Below the pieces are notes generated by a model, which had not been told where the DNA came from, made no database searches, and worked only from the letters and a program-made list of their open reading frames with translations. The translations under genes were made by a program, and so were the position numbers. This document shows positions 44,046 to 55,502 of a DNA stretch of 64,000 nt, piece after piece. Source of the DNA: Moniliophthora roreri (lineage: Eukaryota > Basidiomycota > Agaricomycetes > Agaricales > Marasmiaceae); contig LATX02000188.1 in the NCBI GenBank assembly GCA_001466705.2, forward strand, positions 124,001-188,000. The letters run 5' to 3'. How positions within the stretch are numbered: position 1 is the stretch's first letter; each line of letters begins with the position of its first letter.

Positions 44046-45260
44046 TTATATTTATTTTCTGAATGTTTTCTCACTATTTTATAAGGCAGAAAATCTAGTA
44101 TATTTGTAATTAGAAAACTAAAGGATAATTTTATAATTTCATTGTTATAAAATTATTAGAAAATACAGACTCTTCTGGAAATTAAAATACAGAATATGCT
44201 TGCTGTTTTCAATATGTGATGATAGCTTGAAATTAATAGAGTTTTCTGAGTGTTGTCTAGAAGTAAATATATAGCAGTATTCTGAGTGTATTTCCTTTGT
44301 ATTAATAGCATGAAAAGAACACCTCATACATAGTGATAACAGTAGATGTTATAGAAAGTTAAAATAGAAATTAAAATCCCATTAGTAGCACTTTGAGAGC
44401 TTGGCTAACTAGCCAATGTGTTCATTGGGCCATCATTAGGTTCTCTACAGGTTTTTGGAGTAATCTGCTTTGGATCTGATACATAGATAAGTCAGAAAGT
44501 ACAGCTTAGACACCTCTGCATAGCATATCATATAGCTCTTTGTACTTTCCAATGCACTATAGCTTCTCTAAGGTAATAACTAGCAGACTGGGCTCACTCT
44601 AGTCCTTATTACCCATTATCTCATGTCATATTAAAGTGTTCTGATTCAAAAGTAATGTAAAACAAATAAAATTGGGTCTTTTCTAGGTTTGCCATATTAC
44701 TGGTGAGTGAGCCCAGTCTGCTAGTCATTGCCTTAGAGAAGCTATAGTGCATTGGAAAGTATGAAGAGCTATATGACTATGCTATGCAGAGGTGTCTAAG
44801 CTGTACTTTCTGACTTATCTATGTATCAGATCCAAAGCAGATTACTCCAAAAACCTGTAGAGAACCTAATGATGGCCCAATGAACACATTGGCTAGTTAG
44901 CCAAGCTCTCAAAGTGCTACTAATGGGATTTTAATTTCTATTTTAACTTTCTATAACATCTACTGTTATCACTATGTATGAGGTGTTCTTTTCATGCTAT
45001 TAATACAAAGGAAATACACTCAGAATACTGCTATATATTTACTTCTAGACAACACTCAGAAAACTCTATTAATTTCAAGCTATCATCACATATTGAAAAC
45101 AGCAAGCATATTCTGTATTTTAATTTCCAGAAGAGTCTGTATTTTCTAATAATTTTATAACAATGAAATTATAAAATTATCCTTTAGTTTTCTAATTACA
45201 AATATACTAGATTTTCTGCCTTATAAAATAGTGAGAAAACATTCAGAAAATAAATATAAA
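44046..45260. repeat. long palindrome (arms about 550 bp, spacer 107 bp)
   Basis: The left arm 44,046-44,598 matches the reverse complement of 44,706-45,260. Each arm consists of about 290 bp of MITE, the 6-bp LTR end TGTTAT (as ATAACA on the left) and about 257 bp of non-repetitive sequence. The spacer is 44,599-44,705. The outer parts are identical as far as read. Differences, mostly transitions plus a small indel, cluster near the spacer. It could be a real inverted duplication or a chimeric contig end, since the left arm stops at an N. Confidence 0.85.
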
Positions 45261-45716
45261 GTTTTGAATATTATATCAAGGAAAACATGTTAAATACAAA
45301 AGGAAAACTATATGAAAACTATCTGAAAACTGCTGTAAGATATAGTATTTCCACATGATTTTCCTACCATTTTCCTAGTGTTTTCCTAGTGTTTTCTCTG
45401 ACTTTCCCACAATAAAAAATTTGGAATTTTTATCTTATCTTATCAGCATTTTCTGAGTATTTTCAACCAGAGAAAATTTAATGTTTTCTCAGCATGGAAA
45501 TTATTCTAATATATTGTATTGTCTATTAATTCTCAGAATTTGAAAATTCTATATTTTTTGCTATTGAAAATTTAGCATCCTCCAGACATATTCTTGTTGA
45601 GGGGACACAATTAAAATTTAGAATTTATAAATGCTTTTTTGAAAATCTTCTTTGCAAGAAGATTAAGTGTTTTCTCAATCAGAAAACCATGTTAAAAGAA
45701 CACCTTGTACGTAGTG
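44970..45716 (-). mobile_element. MITE copy 8, CACTA-type, 747 bp, TSD TAT
   Basis: Ends are CACTATGTATGAGG and, read inward, CACTACGTACAAGG. TAT flanks it at 44,967-44,969 and 45,717-45,719. It inserted 6 bp inside the 3' LTR of Gypsy-C. Confidence 0.95.
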
Positions 45717-46020
45717 TATGTTACTTGCACAATAATGACAACAACTCAACAATTGTGCAGTAAAGCAAAATGTCAAGTTTAAGGTTCAAGTTTGAGTTTT
45801 GTCAAGTTTGTTCAGAAGGTTCATTTATTGACTAGACACAAGTTGAATTAACTAGGTCAAGCTGAGGAGCTTAGACCCAGTACTGTTCTACTTAAATACA
45901 AGTCTTGTATCTAATTGTTTATATACTAAGAACATTGTAGAATGTCTAGGAAGTATATGTTTTATAAGTGATAGAAGACAGGAAAAAGAAAGAACAATGA
46001 AGTCATTGAATGAGTAATAC

Positions 46021-47594
46021 AAAGAAGTTCATATAATGTTGAAGAATAGTTAGTAAAGTGGATATTGAAAAGGGAACAGAGGAAGTGTAGATGTCTAGAT
46101 GTTAAAAGGAAGCATGGGGTGAGTGTTAAAGAAAAAGAAATAAGCACTAAGTAAATGAAAATTGTAACATTACCCCCTGTCTATGCATGAGCTTCCATGC
46201 TTGGTGCTACATATGGTGGGTGCCAATCTTGTGTTGTCTGTGGATGAAATGCTAACACGCTCAGTACTCCATCTGGTTCTTCATCGTCATCTTCAAGATT
46301 CTCTGTTGCTGTAGAGTTTGTTGTTATAGTCAAGATAGTCGAGATCATTCTTATTAGTCGGAGGACTGTGGGGATAGTGTGGTCCTGAAGTTTGACCAGA
46401 CCTTTGTTGCTGATGGCAGTGTTGAGATAAATGCCCAGCTGCAGGTGTTCTGCATACCTCACAATAGTAGTTTCTGTAGTCCACAGCACTGGTTGCCCAT
46501 TTAGCACACAGGGCATTGAGTTCTTTGTACACCTCTTCCATCCTTGCCCGTGGCTGCGGCATATGAAGCCTTGATCTCACGGTGAGAAGCATGCTCCTGT
46601 CTTCCATTTCAGTGTCCTTGTTGTCCCACACCGAGATGTGTTTGCTTGTTTGGTCACCATGCTGATTGTGGGGTGTTGGTGAGAGAGTTAGTTGGAGTGG
46701 GGTGTCTGGTGGAGTTAGCATAGAGGGAGCTTTGAGTAGGGGAGAACCGACTCTCGAAATTGATGGGTTCGACAGTTGGGGATGATCTGTTATGTTACTT
46801 GCACAGCAACGTCAACTAACTACTTAGAAAAGGTAGAACCCTTTAAAAGCAGCTTCAAGTTCAAGTTAGAGTTCATTCAATGGATGTTGAAGTTCAGAGA
46901 TCCTTCAGTTCTGCTTGCAACACAAGTTATAATAAACCAGGTCAAGCTGAGGACTTGGAGTCCTTGCTTGAGTGCTTAAATATGTTACAATCTTATCATG
47001 TAAACTACGTTATGCAAGTGTCTGACAGCTATGATGATATGATAATAGTTTCCGATGATGTCGGGGTATGAGTCATAATTCTGATAAGAAAAAGGGTACT
47101 GGGAAGGTGTAATAAGTCCAATCAGAGGGGAAGCATAGTAGACATAAGAAAAAGGGTACTGGGAAGGTGTAATAAGTCTGATCAAAGGGGTAGCATAAGT
47201 AACAGGGTAAGAAAAACATAACATGATCTGGGGGTATTGTTGATGATGGGACTATTTCTTTGTGAAGGAGGTTCCATTGCAGGAGGGCTAGACAGTGTAG
47301 ATACATTTGGGAAAAGTATTGCTCTTGTGAAGGTGTTGGAGATGGGAGTAGAGGATCTGCTCTCACTGGGGTTCCTTGAGGTGATAGGGTAGATGAGCTG
47401 ATAGTCATTGTTGGTAGGAGTGGGGTCTCTTGTTCTATTATCAGGGACAACCTTGTCCTCGGCTGGGGTGGAATGGGGATCAGCTCGTTGTCTTTGTTCT
47501 CGTTCAAGAAGGTATTGTCCAAGAGAGAGTTTGACTGATCTTTGTAGTCTTTGTTTATGTTGTTGGATGGTGACGAGGAACTGTAGGTCGTTTG
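46021..47594. repeat. first copy of a 1,574-bp direct duplication
   Basis: This recurs at 47,596-49,169 with no difference noticed. It contains part of the Gypsy-C 3' LTR, the 3' half of ORF3 (46,181-46,787), the solo LTR 46,788-47,223 and more ORF3. It is probably an assembly duplicate around the N at 47,595. Confidence 0.92.
46788..47223 (-). mobile_element. solo LTR, family E (436 bp), TSD TGATC
   Basis: TGTTAT...ATAACA ends are flanked by TGATC at 46,783-46,787 and 47,224-47,228. It interrupts Gypsy-C ORF3. It carries the self-priming 12-mer and a 60-bp internal tandem repeat (aagaaaaagggtactgggaa occurs at about 47,087 and 47,147). The assembly duplicate is at 48,363-48,798. Confidence 0.92.
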
Positions 47595-47595
47595 N
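47595..47595. other. assembly gap (single N) between 1,574-bp duplicates
   Basis: The N is followed by a restart of the sequence at 46,021. Confidence 0.92.
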
Positions 47596-47755
47596 AAAGA
47601 AGTTCATATAATGTTGAAGAATAGTTAGTAAAGTGGATATTGAAAAGGGAACAGAGGAAGTGTAGATGTCTAGATGTTAAAAGGAAGCATGGGGTGAGTG
47701 TTAAAGAAAAAGAAATAAGCACTAAGTAAATGAAAATTGTAACATTACCCCCTGT

Positions 47756-49595
47756 CTATGCATGAGCTTCCATGCTTGGTGCTACATATGGTGGGTGCCA
47801 ATCTTGTGTTGTCTGTGGATGAAATGCTAACACGCTCAGTACTCCATCTGGTTCTTCATCGTCATCTTCAAGATTCTCTGTTGCTGTAGAGTTTGTTGTT
47901 ATAGTCAAGATAGTCGAGATCATTCTTATTAGTCGGAGGACTGTGGGGATAGTGTGGTCCTGAAGTTTGACCAGACCTTTGTTGCTGATGGCAGTGTTGA
48001 GATAAATGCCCAGCTGCAGGTGTTCTGCATACCTCACAATAGTAGTTTCTGTAGTCCACAGCACTGGTTGCCCATTTAGCACACAGGGCATTGAGTTCTT
48101 TGTACACCTCTTCCATCCTTGCCCGTGGCTGCGGCATATGAAGCCTTGATCTCACGGTGAGAAGCATGCTCCTGTCTTCCATTTCAGTGTCCTTGTTGTC
48201 CCACACCGAGATGTGTTTGCTTGTTTGGTCACCATGCTGATTGTGGGGTGTTGGTGAGAGAGTTAGTTGGAGTGGGGTGTCTGGTGGAGTTAGCATAGAG
48301 GGAGCTTTGAGTAGGGGAGAACCGACTCTCGAAATTGATGGGTTCGACAGTTGGGGATGATCTGTTATGTTACTTGCACAGCAACGTCAACTAACTACTT
48401 AGAAAAGGTAGAACCCTTTAAAAGCAGCTTCAAGTTCAAGTTAGAGTTCATTCAATGGATGTTGAAGTTCAGAGATCCTTCAGTTCTGCTTGCAACACAA
48501 GTTATAATAAACCAGGTCAAGCTGAGGACTTGGAGTCCTTGCTTGAGTGCTTAAATATGTTACAATCTTATCATGTAAACTACGTTATGCAAGTGTCTGA
48601 CAGCTATGATGATATGATAATAGTTTCCGATGATGTCGGGGTATGAGTCATAATTCTGATAAGAAAAAGGGTACTGGGAAGGTGTAATAAGTCCAATCAG
48701 AGGGGAAGCATAGTAGACATAAGAAAAAGGGTACTGGGAAGGTGTAATAAGTCTGATCAAAGGGGTAGCATAAGTAACAGGGTAAGAAAAACATAACATG
48801 ATCTGGGGGTATTGTTGATGATGGGACTATTTCTTTGTGAAGGAGGTTCCATTGCAGGAGGGCTAGACAGTGTAGATACATTTGGGAAAAGTATTGCTCT
48901 TGTGAAGGTGTTGGAGATGGGAGTAGAGGATCTGCTCTCACTGGGGTTCCTTGAGGTGATAGGGTAGATGAGCTGATAGTCATTGTTGGTAGGAGTGGGG
49001 TCTCTTGTTCTATTATCAGGGACAACCTTGTCCTCGGCTGGGGTGGAATGGGGATCAGCTCGTTGTCTTTGTTCTCGTTCAAGAAGGTATTGTCCAAGAG
49101 AGAGTTTGACTGATCTTTGTAGTCTTTGTTTATGTTGTTGGATGGTGACGAGGAACTGTAGGTCGTTTGGACTACAGTCTGGGTACTCTGGAAGGGTGAT
49201 CCCATTGGCACCTGTACTGGGAACTAATTCATGAAGAGTGGAATTGTTTAAATCAATTGGGGTAATGGTACCATTATGGAACCCTGCAATTGGATCCTCT
49301 GTTCTCCTTCCATCACAGTCCTTGTGAACAGACCTATTTGTTGATTGATTTGGGTGAGGGTCTCTGTCAATGTCTGTCAGTGGTTTCATAGGAAGACCAG
49401 CATTCCCAAAGCTAAGCACAAGTCATGATCTTGTTGTGCAGCTTCAAGTAGTCATTTGTCATAGTGTTCGCTGTTGATAATATAAAGGAGTTTGAAGGAG
49501 GATGGGTGGAATGGCCCATGGTAAACAATCTCTTCATTGTAAGTCATAACTTGTCTGCCAGCAGAGGAAGTAGATTGTTGAGCATTGGAAGGCAT
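47756..49595 (-). pseudogene. Gypsy-C ORF3 (zinc-knuckle gene), interrupted by a solo LTR
   Basis: ATG at 49,595 leads to HPSSFKLLYIINSEHYDK, then a TGA. The frame 49,419-48,799 is Pro/Ser/Thr-rich with NDYQLIYPI, matching NELIYPPEP of Gypsy-B. After the solo LTR (48,363-48,798) the gene resumes. At 47,991-48,038 CEVCRTPAAGHLSQHC (CX2CX6HX4C) is preserved, while the first knuckle is lost to a short indel and substitutions. The knuckle frame ends SNRES, like GDGES of Gypsy-B. The overlapping frame 48,091-47,756 is open to the polypurine tract and ends EAHA. The element is decayed but supports both frames seen in Gypsy-B. A duplicate of the 3' part is at 46,181-47,594. Confidence 0.65.
48363..48798 (-). 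mobile_element. solo LTR, family E, assembly duplicate of 46,788-47,223
   Basis: Same sequence and TGATC flanks as the copy at 46,788. It lies inside the duplicated block following the N. Confidence 0.9.
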
Positions 49596-49648
49596 AATAT
49601 TTTCTGGGATGTGGTTTAGTGAAGGTGATGCTTGACTTTATAGTCAAG

Positions 49649-52600
49649 CTATATCTCCATCATGTGTTTCAAACTGCTCAGCTTTAACCATTGATTATGA
49701 GAGGAGCCATATTCTTTCCATGACACCAGGTACTGCTTCAGCTTCTTTCCTTTAGGTCTGTGCCTCAATATGGCTTTGACTTTGTACTCTTCTTCTCCTT
49801 CTACTAAGTCCAGTGGAGGTTCTAGAAAATTTGGTCTGTGGATTTCGTTCTCCTTGTATAGAGAGAGAAGGCCAGCATGGAAAACAGAGTGAATCTTCCA
49901 TTGAAACAGAAGTTTTAGCCTGTATGTCACAGAGCCTAGAACTTTCTCGATTTTGAAAGGACCTTCTCTTTTTGGGGATAGTTTTGGGGTCAGGTAGCCT
50001 AAGGATAAGTTCCATCCTTCTAACCACACCTTTTGCCCAATTTTGAAGATGTTGACGATTCTGCTGTTTCGCTTCTTCATCTTTCTTGCAGCAATGTCCA
50101 ATAGGGCCAACGTTTCTTCTCTTAATTTCTTCAACTTAGCAACTCTTTCTTCTACTGATGGGATGTCAGTTTTGTTGAGGATGGTTGGAAGGGGCCTTGG
50201 ATGATATCCCATCATTAGGTAAAACAGGCTTTGCTTCGTAACTGAATGGGTTCTCATATTGTGTGTGAACTCTGCAAAGGGAAGAAGTTCTTTCTACTTT
50301 GTTTGTTCTTTTGCACAGAAGAACCTGAGGAATATTTTGATGCTTTGATTCTCTCTTTCAGTCTCTCCATCAGTTTAAGGGTGGTAAGCAGTACTTAGCA
50401 TTTGTTTAATCCCCAATAGTCTACTCTGAATATGTCTGCTGCAAATTGAGGGTCTTGATTGGATATCAATTTGTCTGGTAGACCAAATCATTTGTATATA
50501 TTTGTGAGTAAAAGTTCCACTGCTTCTTTTGCATCAAGTTTCTTGTTGCAGGGGATTAAAGTTACCTCCTTCATAGCAGGGTGGTCCACCATGACAAGAA
50601 TACTATTGGTGTTGTCCACTTCTGGTAAGTCCGTGATCAGGTCCATCATGCAAATTTGAAATGGCAATGCATCTTTGTGCCCACCAATAGGCTGTATTGG
50701 AGTTTGTGTGAGATGCATGTTGATCTTCATTTGCTGACATGCTGCACATCCATCTACAAATTGCCAAATGTATTTAGCCATTCCTGGCCACCAGTAGTCT
50801 TGCTCTATTTGGTCAATGGTGTTCCATTGTCCTGGGTGCCCATATAGTAGCACCTTGTGTATGCTCTTCATGAGCATCCATTGCAATTTTGGATTGTCCA
50901 GTACATAGGCTCTGTTCTTGAAGAATAGGAGGTTGTCCTTCATCTCCCAGTCTTTCAGTGTCAATTTGATCGGTGGTACCCTCTTCTCAATTAGGCTTTT
51001 GATCACTATGTTTTTGAAGTTGTCAGTTGATAACACATGCTCTATTTTGTCCTTTAGCTCTGCATCAATAGCATTGATGAAAAGCTCATCTGGTAGCATT
51101 ACAATGTCCTCGTTGTCATTATCTTGTTTATCTACAAGATCCAGTCTTCATGATAATGCATCAGATTGTACCATTTTTGACCCTGGTATGTGTATGAGTT
51201 TTAGATTGAATTGTGATAGAAAGAGGTACCATTGTGCTTGTTGTCAATTTAATTTCTGTGCCAATCAGAAGTGAGATTCTTGTGATTGGATAGAATGGTC
51301 ACTCGGTGTGGCCTTCCTAAGAGGTAATGTTTCCATGCTTCCAATGCATTCACAATCACCATTAGCTCCCTGTTATAAATCTCATAGTTGCATTCTGTGG
51401 CATTGAATGCATAAGAGATGTATCTGCATGGATGATATTCTCCATCAGTTCCTTTTTGTTTCAGAATAGCACTAGTGGCCCATTTTGATGTGTCTGCTTC
51501 AATGATGAAAGGTTCTTCATCATTTGGCATCTTCAAAACTGGTTTACTGAGGAATTTGTTCTTCAACATCTGGAATGCTTGTTCTCATTTGTCTGTCCAT
51601 TTGAATTGTGTCCCCTTTTTAGTGAGATCATGTAGTGGTCTCACGATCCTTGCATGATTTGCTATGAACTTCCAGTAGAAATTTGCAAATCCTAGGAACA
51701 ATCTCACACCTTTGACTATTTTCAGAGATTCCCAGTCTCTGATTCCTCCAAGTTTGATCAGGTCCATCCCAATGTAGCCTTGTCTGATTACTAATCTGAG
51801 GAACAGGACTTCTGTGACTTTGAATTTGCATTTCTCTGGTTTTAGAAAGAGGTCATTCTCTTGTAATTGTTCTAGAACCTGTCTTGTTCTGATCTGATGC
51901 ACCAGTCAGTTGTCTGAAAAGATGAGGATGTCATCCATGTATACAACACACCACCCTTTATTGATAAAGTCCTTCAGGATATTGTTCATGAAGGCTTGGA
52001 AAGTGGTGGGGGAGTTAGTGAGACTGAAAAACATAACTATCGGTTTGAACAATCTGTGACTTGTTTTGAATGCTGCTTTCTATTGGTCACCATCTTTAAT
52101 ACAGATGTTATTGTAGCTGTTTCATAAGTCCAGTTTGGTGAAGATCTGTGTGTCATTTAGTTTATCAATAAGGTTGGTTACTAAAGGAAGTGGGTACTGG
52201 TTTTTGATTATGCCATTATTCAATTCCTGATAATCTTGGCAAGGTCTAAGAGCACCTACTTCCTTCTTTGCAACAAAGAAGAATAGGGATGCAGTGGGGG
52301 AGATCAATAGTTATATGTAGCCTTTCTGTAGGTTCTCATTGATAAACTTGTCTTGTTCTATCCACTCTTTAGGAGAGAGGGGATAGATTTTACAGTCCAT
52401 CAGTTTGAAGTCCAGTTTGAGATCGATTGCATGGTTGTAAGGACAGGACAGTGGGAATCTTTCTGCTTTCTTCTTTTTGAAATGATTCATATAGTCTGAG
52501 AGGTATGTTGGGATCAATTCTTCCAACAGTTTGACTTTTGTTTTGTGAGTTTGTGCTAATGTTTGTGATGCAGACAACTTAGTGTTGATTCTAATCTCAT

Positions 52601-53138
52601 CTGTATCCTCTCTCCTCTTGATAAAACTCTGTATTACCACTTCTTCGTCTTTGGCTTTGTCCAAGACACCTCTAAACTGCACAAGGACCTTCTGCTTTGG
52701 CCTGAATTTTACTACTCCTGTGACCCAATTGATATCTGGGTTATGATCCTGTAACCAGGGTAATCCTAATATGATCTGTTCTGGTCCTAGTCCAGAGATG
52801 AGAAACATTTCTTTCATCTGTCTTCCTTCTATCATAAGGTTTATGGTTATTGAATGTGTAATCCATCCTGTCTTGTTTCTGGTTCTATCAATGTTAAATA
52901 CTTTGATGGGTTTTTCCAGTTTGTTTCAAGAGACTTTAAGTCATCAGGCTTCTTCTTCACTAATGAAGTGTCCCCCTGCTCCTGAATCAACCAGGGCCTT
53001 TTCTTCGATGGTTTCTGTTTCAATGTTGTATGTAAGAGGAATATGTATCAAATTGTGTTCCAACTTAGCTAATACAACATTTGAAATTGTGATTGCTAGT
53101 GGTAAGAGCATCAGCCTCTTCTGCCTAATTAAAAACCC
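49649..53138 (-). pseudogene. pol: Gypsy-C pol, heavily decayed
   Basis: The -1 heptamer is at 53,132-53,138. Decayed protease sequence precedes an open piece at 52,835-52,311 (LGLPWLQDHNPDINW). RT pieces are 52,307-52,122 ([13 protein letters not shown]), a YMDD region near 51,940, and 51,902-51,585 (LFLGFANFYWKF). RNase H is at 51,569-51,249 (IEADTSKWATSA). The integrase zinc domain and part of the core are at 51,099-50,488 (GHPGQWNTIDQ, GCAACQQMK), and the C-terminal part and chromodomain at 50,257-49,649 (YLVSWKEYGSSHNQW). At least six frame breaks or stops are present, so it is inactive. Confidence 0.88.
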
Positions 53139-54300
53139 TCCTTCTCCATGAGCTTGATGATCTTGTCTTGCTCAGCTTCTTCTTGGTCCTTTATCATAGC
53201 TTGAATCCTAGTGAATGTATCTCTAGCAGATAGCTTCTTTGGTTTGTTCTTCTGTGTTTGTCCTTTCATAGGACAATCTTGTGAGATGTGACCAGTCTGA
53301 GCACATTTGAAGCACTTTTCTTGCACCATGTAGTCTCTCTTGTCTGATTCTGAAAGAATCCTCCTGATGGTCAACTCTTGCCTCTCTTTTTGCATTACTT
53401 TCAGCTTTGTCAGCTCCTTCTTTCCTCTCTTAATTCTCTATTTCTCAGCAGCTGCTTCAGTCATCTTCCATTGATTGTCATAATGAATGGCTGTCTTGTA
53501 CCAATCGTCTAGCATAGTTGGAGATCCCTTCAGACAGTTCATAATTCTTGTCTGGAGCAACAGGGGAAGTCCTTCCCTAAAGATCTTAGCTAGAGCTCGA
53601 TTATTGTAACTGGTCTCCATGGCAAGTAGTTGAAAGTTGTGGACATATTCATTGGCCCAGTCTTTCATTTATAGGTCATCAATCTTTAATTGGGCATCTC
53701 CTGCAGTATTGATTGGTTGCCAAGTCTCCTCAAACCTCTTCTGGAAGACGCTCCAGGTCTCTTCAGTCTTCAGAATTACCTTCCCTTTGTTGTCTACTTC
53801 TTCATCTTTAAAGAGCTCCAATAGCTCAGCCTCTTTCCATTTCAAAGCCTTCTCTCTCACATAAGAGAGCAGGAACATCTTCTTTTTGGCAGTGTTGTAC
53901 CTCATCTTGTTCATCCAGAGGTAAAGTTCGATGTCTAGCATGAATTGTTGAGTATCTTTATGGTCTCCTAGGAAAGAATTGGAGACTGCTACCTTGGTCC
54001 CCTCATCTTTCTCCTTCGTCTGTTTGATTACAGAGGTTGCAATCATTGTTGCCCATTGTGTGTCATCCATATTCTCTTCTGTCTTCATGTCAGCTGGAGG
54101 AGTAGCCAGAACAGCACTTCCACTTGGCTGTGATGTTGTCATTGTGGATTTGGGGGAATTCAAAGATGGGTTTTGGGTTCTGGTTCTTCCAAGCAATCAA
54201 AAAGTCCTTCAACATTATAGACCACTTCTCTTTGTTGTTGGTGAGTAATTTGTCTGGTCAGTTCAGTGGTTCGGGTTCATTTGGTTATCTTGATCTTGTT
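53129..54300 (-). pseudogene. gag: Gypsy-C Gag, decayed
   Basis: MTTSQPSGSAVL near 54,140 matches MTTPSGSTAA of Gypsy-B. The core runs 54,196-53,669 and, after a stop, 53,668-53,438. The C-terminal piece 53,395-53,129 carries the CCHC knuckle CFKCAQTGHISQDC and ends MEKEGF followed by TAA at the heptamer. Two in-frame stops separate the pieces. Confidence 0.85.
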
Positions 54301-54407
54301 GTTGATCTGAGATTTGTCTTGCACAGTAAGGTGTGCTTGTGGGGGTGTCGTTGTTTCAGGTTGTTGCCTAGACCTCGAGGGGTCAGTGATGGATCAGCTT
54401 GACCTTT

Positions 54408-54883
54408 TGTTACGTTACTTGCACAGCAACAACAACAACTTAACAATTGTGCAGTAAAGCAAAATGTCAAGTTTAAGGTTCAAGTTTGAGTTTTGTCGAG
54501 TTTGTTCAGACAAAGTCTGAAGTTCAGAAGGTTCGTTCATTGACTAGACACAAGTTGAATTAACTAGGCCAAGCTGAGGAGCTTAGACCTAGTACTGTTC
54601 TACTTGAATACAAGTCTTGTATCTAATTGTTTATATACTAAGAATGTTATAGAATGTCTAGGAAGTATATGTTTTATAAGCAATAGAAGACAGTAGAAAA
54701 AGAAAGAACAATGAAGTCATTGAATGAGTAATACAAAGAAGTTCATAGAATGTTGAAGAATAGTTAGTAAAGTGGATATTGAAAAGGGAACAGGAGAAGT
54801 GTAGATGTCCAGATGTTAAAAGGAAGCATGGAGTGAGCATTAAAGAAAAAGAAATAAGTGCTAAGTAAATGAAAATCATAACA
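54408..54883 (-). repeat. Gypsy-C 5' LTR with adjacent self-priming site
   Basis: The 476-bp LTR is TGTTAC at the internal side and ATAACA at the outer side. The primer-binding site TCAGCTTGACCT (plus strand) is at 54,394-54,405, 2 nt from the LTR. The complementary LTR 12-mer near 54,567 has one mismatch here, but the 3' LTR copy (about 45,857) is perfect. Confidence 0.9.
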
Positions 54884-55017
54884 TCTGCAAAGTGCAACAT
54901 GCAGTCAAACAGTACAGAGGTACTTAGAGGAGACATCAAAACAGAAAGATGACTTAGAACAGAAACAATCAAAGAATGATTATCCTCTGAAGTCAATATA
55001 CAGATCAAAGTCAAAGC
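54884..55017. other. flank between two LTRs
   Basis: Short stretch without any feature recognised. Confidence 0.4.
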
Positions 55018-55502
55018 TGTTACAATCCCATATGCTTTTCCTTTTTCCTTTTTGTTACTCCCTACAGACATTAGACACTGTATTCATTAACTTTATGCTT
55101 CTCCTCGACATCTGGACACTTTCACTTCCCCAGCTCCCTTTTCGTATCTCTTTCCACTATGTTCTCTCTTCTTCTTTATGATGATGTAATGACCTTATTC
55201 TCCTTCTACCCATTTCTTTTACATTCTATTGATTAGTTATTGCTATTCCAAGATGTTCTAAAGTGTTCTATTTAGTACAAATGAGTAGCTACAAAGGATG
55301 TATAAGTATAGGTAGAGATTGAGTCATAGCTCCTCAGCTTGACCTAGTTAATCCACTTGTGTCTTAAGCAACATCTGAACTCTAGACAACTAACAGAAGG
55401 TATTACCATCTGTTGTGTTGTTAAACTCAAACTTGAACCTTGATACTCTGCATCGCTATGTCATAGTGGTGTTGAGTAGTTGTTGTTGCTACACAAGTAA
55501 CA
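55018..55502 (+). mobile_element. solo LTR, family F, plus orientation
   Basis: TGTTAC...GTAACA encloses 485 bp with TATAAGTATAGG about 33 nt upstream of TCAGCTTGACCT (55,334-55,345), the same promoter and primer layout as the other Ty3 LTRs but in the opposite orientation. No 5-bp target duplication was found, so the exact right boundary is uncertain. Confidence 0.75.

Larger units (their letters stand above)
44964..54883 (-). mobile_element. Gypsy-C: old Ty3/Gypsy chromovirus
   Basis: The 3' LTR is 44,964-44,969 plus 45,717-46,169. The 5' LTR is 54,408-54,883 (476 bp). Flanks are TCTAC and TCTGC, a target duplication with one transition. Gag, pol with chromodomain, and ORF3 run on the minus strand with many stops. 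ORF3 carries a nested solo LTR. A 1.57-kb stretch is present twice around the N at 47,595. The 3' LTR has an 18-bp deletion relative to the 5' LTR. Confidence 0.9.

Noticed and set aside
43494..45160. Recurrent ORF of about 60 codons with CSFHAINTKEIHSEYCY, seen at many sites
   Set aside because: It is the terminal part of every MITE copy read in one frame. It recurs because the MITE does, has stops in other copies and is mostly AT-rich low-complexity sequence.
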